DNA of 64,000 nucleotides from Fluviibacter phosphoraccumulans_A (GTDB lineage: Bacteria; Pseudomonadota; Gammaproteobacteria; Burkholderiales; Rhodocyclaceae): assembly GCA_036287865.1 (NCBI GenBank), contig CP126743.1:682001-746000 (forward strand), given 5' to 3'. A program made the translations under genes and the position numbers. Positions 62,495 through 64,000 of the stretch are shown here, one piece after another (the first letter of the stretch is position 1; every line of letters begins with the position of its first letter). A model generated the notes under the pieces. That model made no database searches, was not told where the DNA came from, and worked only from the letters and a program-made list of their open reading frames with translations.

Positions 62495-64000
62495 ATTTGC
62501 CGCCATCCCCCTCCGTTGCTGCCACTTCGATACCCGATGCCTTTGGCGGCCCGGTTGGGTCGTCTGTCGGTGCGGCTGCTGCTCAACGGGAACATCCACT
62601 ACTCAATGGCTTGAATGAGCCGCAAAGGCAGGCGGTGTGTTTACCTGCTGAGCATGGATTAATTCTGGCCGGGGCTGGTTCGGGCAAGACGCGGGTGCTG
62701 ACCACGCGCATTGCCTGGTTGATGCAAACAAGGCAGGTGTCGCCTCAGGGCATTCTGGCGGTCACCTTTACCAACAAAACCGCGCGCGAGATGTTGACGC
62801 GCTTGTCGGCCATGGTGCCGATTAATGTGCGCAGCCTGTGGGTAGGTACATTTCACGGCTTATGTCACCGCCTTTTACGCACCCACTGGCGGGCTGCGCG
62901 CTTGCCGGAAACCTTTCAGATTCTCGATACCGGGGATCAGCAGGCGGCGATTAAACGATTGATCAAGGCGATGGGCGTTGATGAAGAGCGTTTCCCGGCG
63001 CGCGACATGATGCATTACATCAATGCGTTCAAGGAGCAGGGTATCCGCTCAGGCCAAGCCGAAGCGCACGATGCCCATACGCGACGCAAGGTGGAGATTT
63101 ACGCCGAGTATGAAGCGCAATGTCAGCGGGAAGGCGCGGTCGATTTTGCCGAGCTGCTGTTGCGCGCTTATGAGTTGCTGCAACAGGACGAAGCATTGCG
63201 TGTGCATTACCAGCAGCGTTTCCGCCACATTCTGGTCGATGAGTTTCAGGATACGAATCCATTGCAGTATGCCTGGCTACAGTTGTTGTGCGGTCCGCAA
63301 ACGGTCATTTTTGCCGTGGGCGATGATGACCAGTCGATCTACGCATTCCGTGGTGCGGATGTTGCCAATATGCGGGCCTTTGAGCGGAATTACGCCAAAG
63401 GCAATGTGATTCGCCTCGAGCAGAACTACCGCTCGCACGGCAATATCCTGACGGCAGCGAATGCGCTTATCACGAATAATGCAGACCGGCTTGGCAAAAA
63501 CCTCTGGACGGATGCCGGCGAGGGCGAGTTGATTCGCGTCTTCCAAGGCGTGTCAGACCTGGATGAAGCCCGCTACATTGTTGATGAAATTAAAGAGCTG
63601 ACGCGTGAAGGTTTGCCGCGTCACCAGATGGCGTTGCTTTACCGCTCGAATGCGCAGTCCCGTGTGTTGGAGCACGCGTTATTTCAAGCGGGCATTGCCT
63701 ATCGTGTTTATGGTGGCTTGCGCTTCTTCGAACGTCAGGAAGTGAAACACGCGCTGGCCTATCTGCGTTTGATCGCCAATCAGGATGACGATACAGCTTT
63801 CCTGCGTGTGGTGAATTTCCCGACGCGCGGTATTGGTGCGCGTAGCCTGGAGGCATTGCAGGTCGAGGCGCGCCAGCTTAATAGCAGCTTATACAACGCA
63901 GCGGCGAGTCTCACGGGTAAGGCCGGAACAGCTGTTGGTCAGTTCATCCGTTTGATCGAAGGTTTGCGTACGGAGACAACAGGTCTGACTTTGCCCGAGG
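62491..64000 (+). CDS. uvrD: UvrD/Rep-family DNA helicase, 5' part (cut by window edge)
   Basis: This is a superfamily 1 3'-5' DNA helicase for repair and replication. The visible 503 residues run from GTG 62491. A 40-residue unusual head is followed by the Q motif LNGLNEPQRQAVCL, Walker A AGAGSGKT (about 60-67), motif Ia AVTFTNKTAREM, motif II (ILVDEFQDTN), motif III (VFAVGDDDQSIYAFRGAD), motif IV (IRLEQNYRS) and ALLYRSNAQSRVLEHAL. Rep and UvrD are hard to tell apart from this part; UvrD is more usual in betaproteobacteria. The C-terminus lies outside the window. Confidence 0.9.
   Translation, partial: MNLPPSPSVAATSIPDAFGGPVGSSVGAAAAQREHPLLNGLNEPQRQAVCLPAEHGLILAGAGSGKTRVLTTRIAWLMQTRQVSPQGILAVTFTNKTAREMLTRLSAMVPINVRSLWVGTFHGLCHRLLRTHWRAARLPETFQILDTGDQQAAIKRLIKAMGVDEERFPARDMMHYINAFKEQGIRSGQAEAHDAHTRRKVEIYAEYEAQCQREGAVDFAELLLRAYELLQQDEALRVHYQQRFRHILVDEFQDTNPLQYAWLQLLCGPQTVIFAVGDDDQSIYAFRGADVANMRAFERNYAKGNVIRLEQNYRSHGNILTAANALITNNADRLGKNLWTDAGEGELIRVFQGVSDLDEARYIVDEIKELTREGLPRHQMALLYRSNAQSRVLEHALFQAGIAYRVYGGLRFFERQEVKHALAYLRLIANQDDDTAFLRVVNFPTRGIGARSLEALQVEARQLNSSLYNAAASLTGKAGTAVGQFIRLIEGLRTETTGLTLPE

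Overview
The window is a chromosomal stretch of a moderate-GC betaproteobacterium, most likely a Burkholderiales member (an Alcaligenaceae-like lineage is my best guess, not proven). The reasons are the long Lys/Ala/Pro-rich N-terminus of RpoD, the short IF-1 with a Pro/Arg-rich tail, and the local orders miaB-phoH-ybeY-corC-lnt-glyQ-glyS-gmhB-plsC and rpoD-dnaG-yqeY-rpsU-tsaD-plsY. There is no rRNA, CRISPR array or insertion sequence that I can see.

Layout. 1-9.6 kb (minus strand): a compact housekeeping run with many 1-4 base stop/start overlaps, from miaB down to a cut-off plsC. 9.7-13.7 kb (plus): a tRNA-Met with its own promoter and terminator, then a membrane protein, a damaged EF-hand protein, a small exported protein and the selenium genes selD-selU, partly overlapping. 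13.7-20.3 kb: the phosphate regulon, pstS-pstC-pstA-pstB on plus and phoU-phoB-phoR on minus, converging on a shared terminator. Each operon is preceded by a recognisable Pho box. 20.3-23.4 kb: DUF190-crcB, infA, a carboxylesterase, a small Cys-rich protein and a P1-family peptidase.

23.7-47 kb is an accessory region in visible decay. It holds a broken ene-reductase, a katG tail, a frameshifted Kef-type antiporter, a pqiABC locus whose pqiA genes carry deletions, a broken two-component sensor with an intact regulator, outer-membrane barrels, a large amidohydrolase, and a run of lipid or hydrophobic-compound type genes: rhodanese, alpha/beta hydrolase, patatin lipoprotein, VOC protein, double cupin, TAXI receptor and a PHA-synthase-like hydrolase. 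Most of these carry in-frame stops, 1-nt frameshifts or internal deletions. Several frameshifts, also in core genes (pstC, folB), sit in homopolymer runs, so true decay and sequencing or assembly error must be separated with reads.

47.1-64 kb is housekeeping again: tRNA-Ile2, rpoD, dnaG, an internally shortened yqeY, rpsU, tsaD, plsY, folB, xerD, ogt, proA, holA, lptE, leuS, and the start of a UvrD/Rep helicase. Envelope lipid genes recur across the window (two plsC paralogues, plsY, lnt, lptE, pqi).
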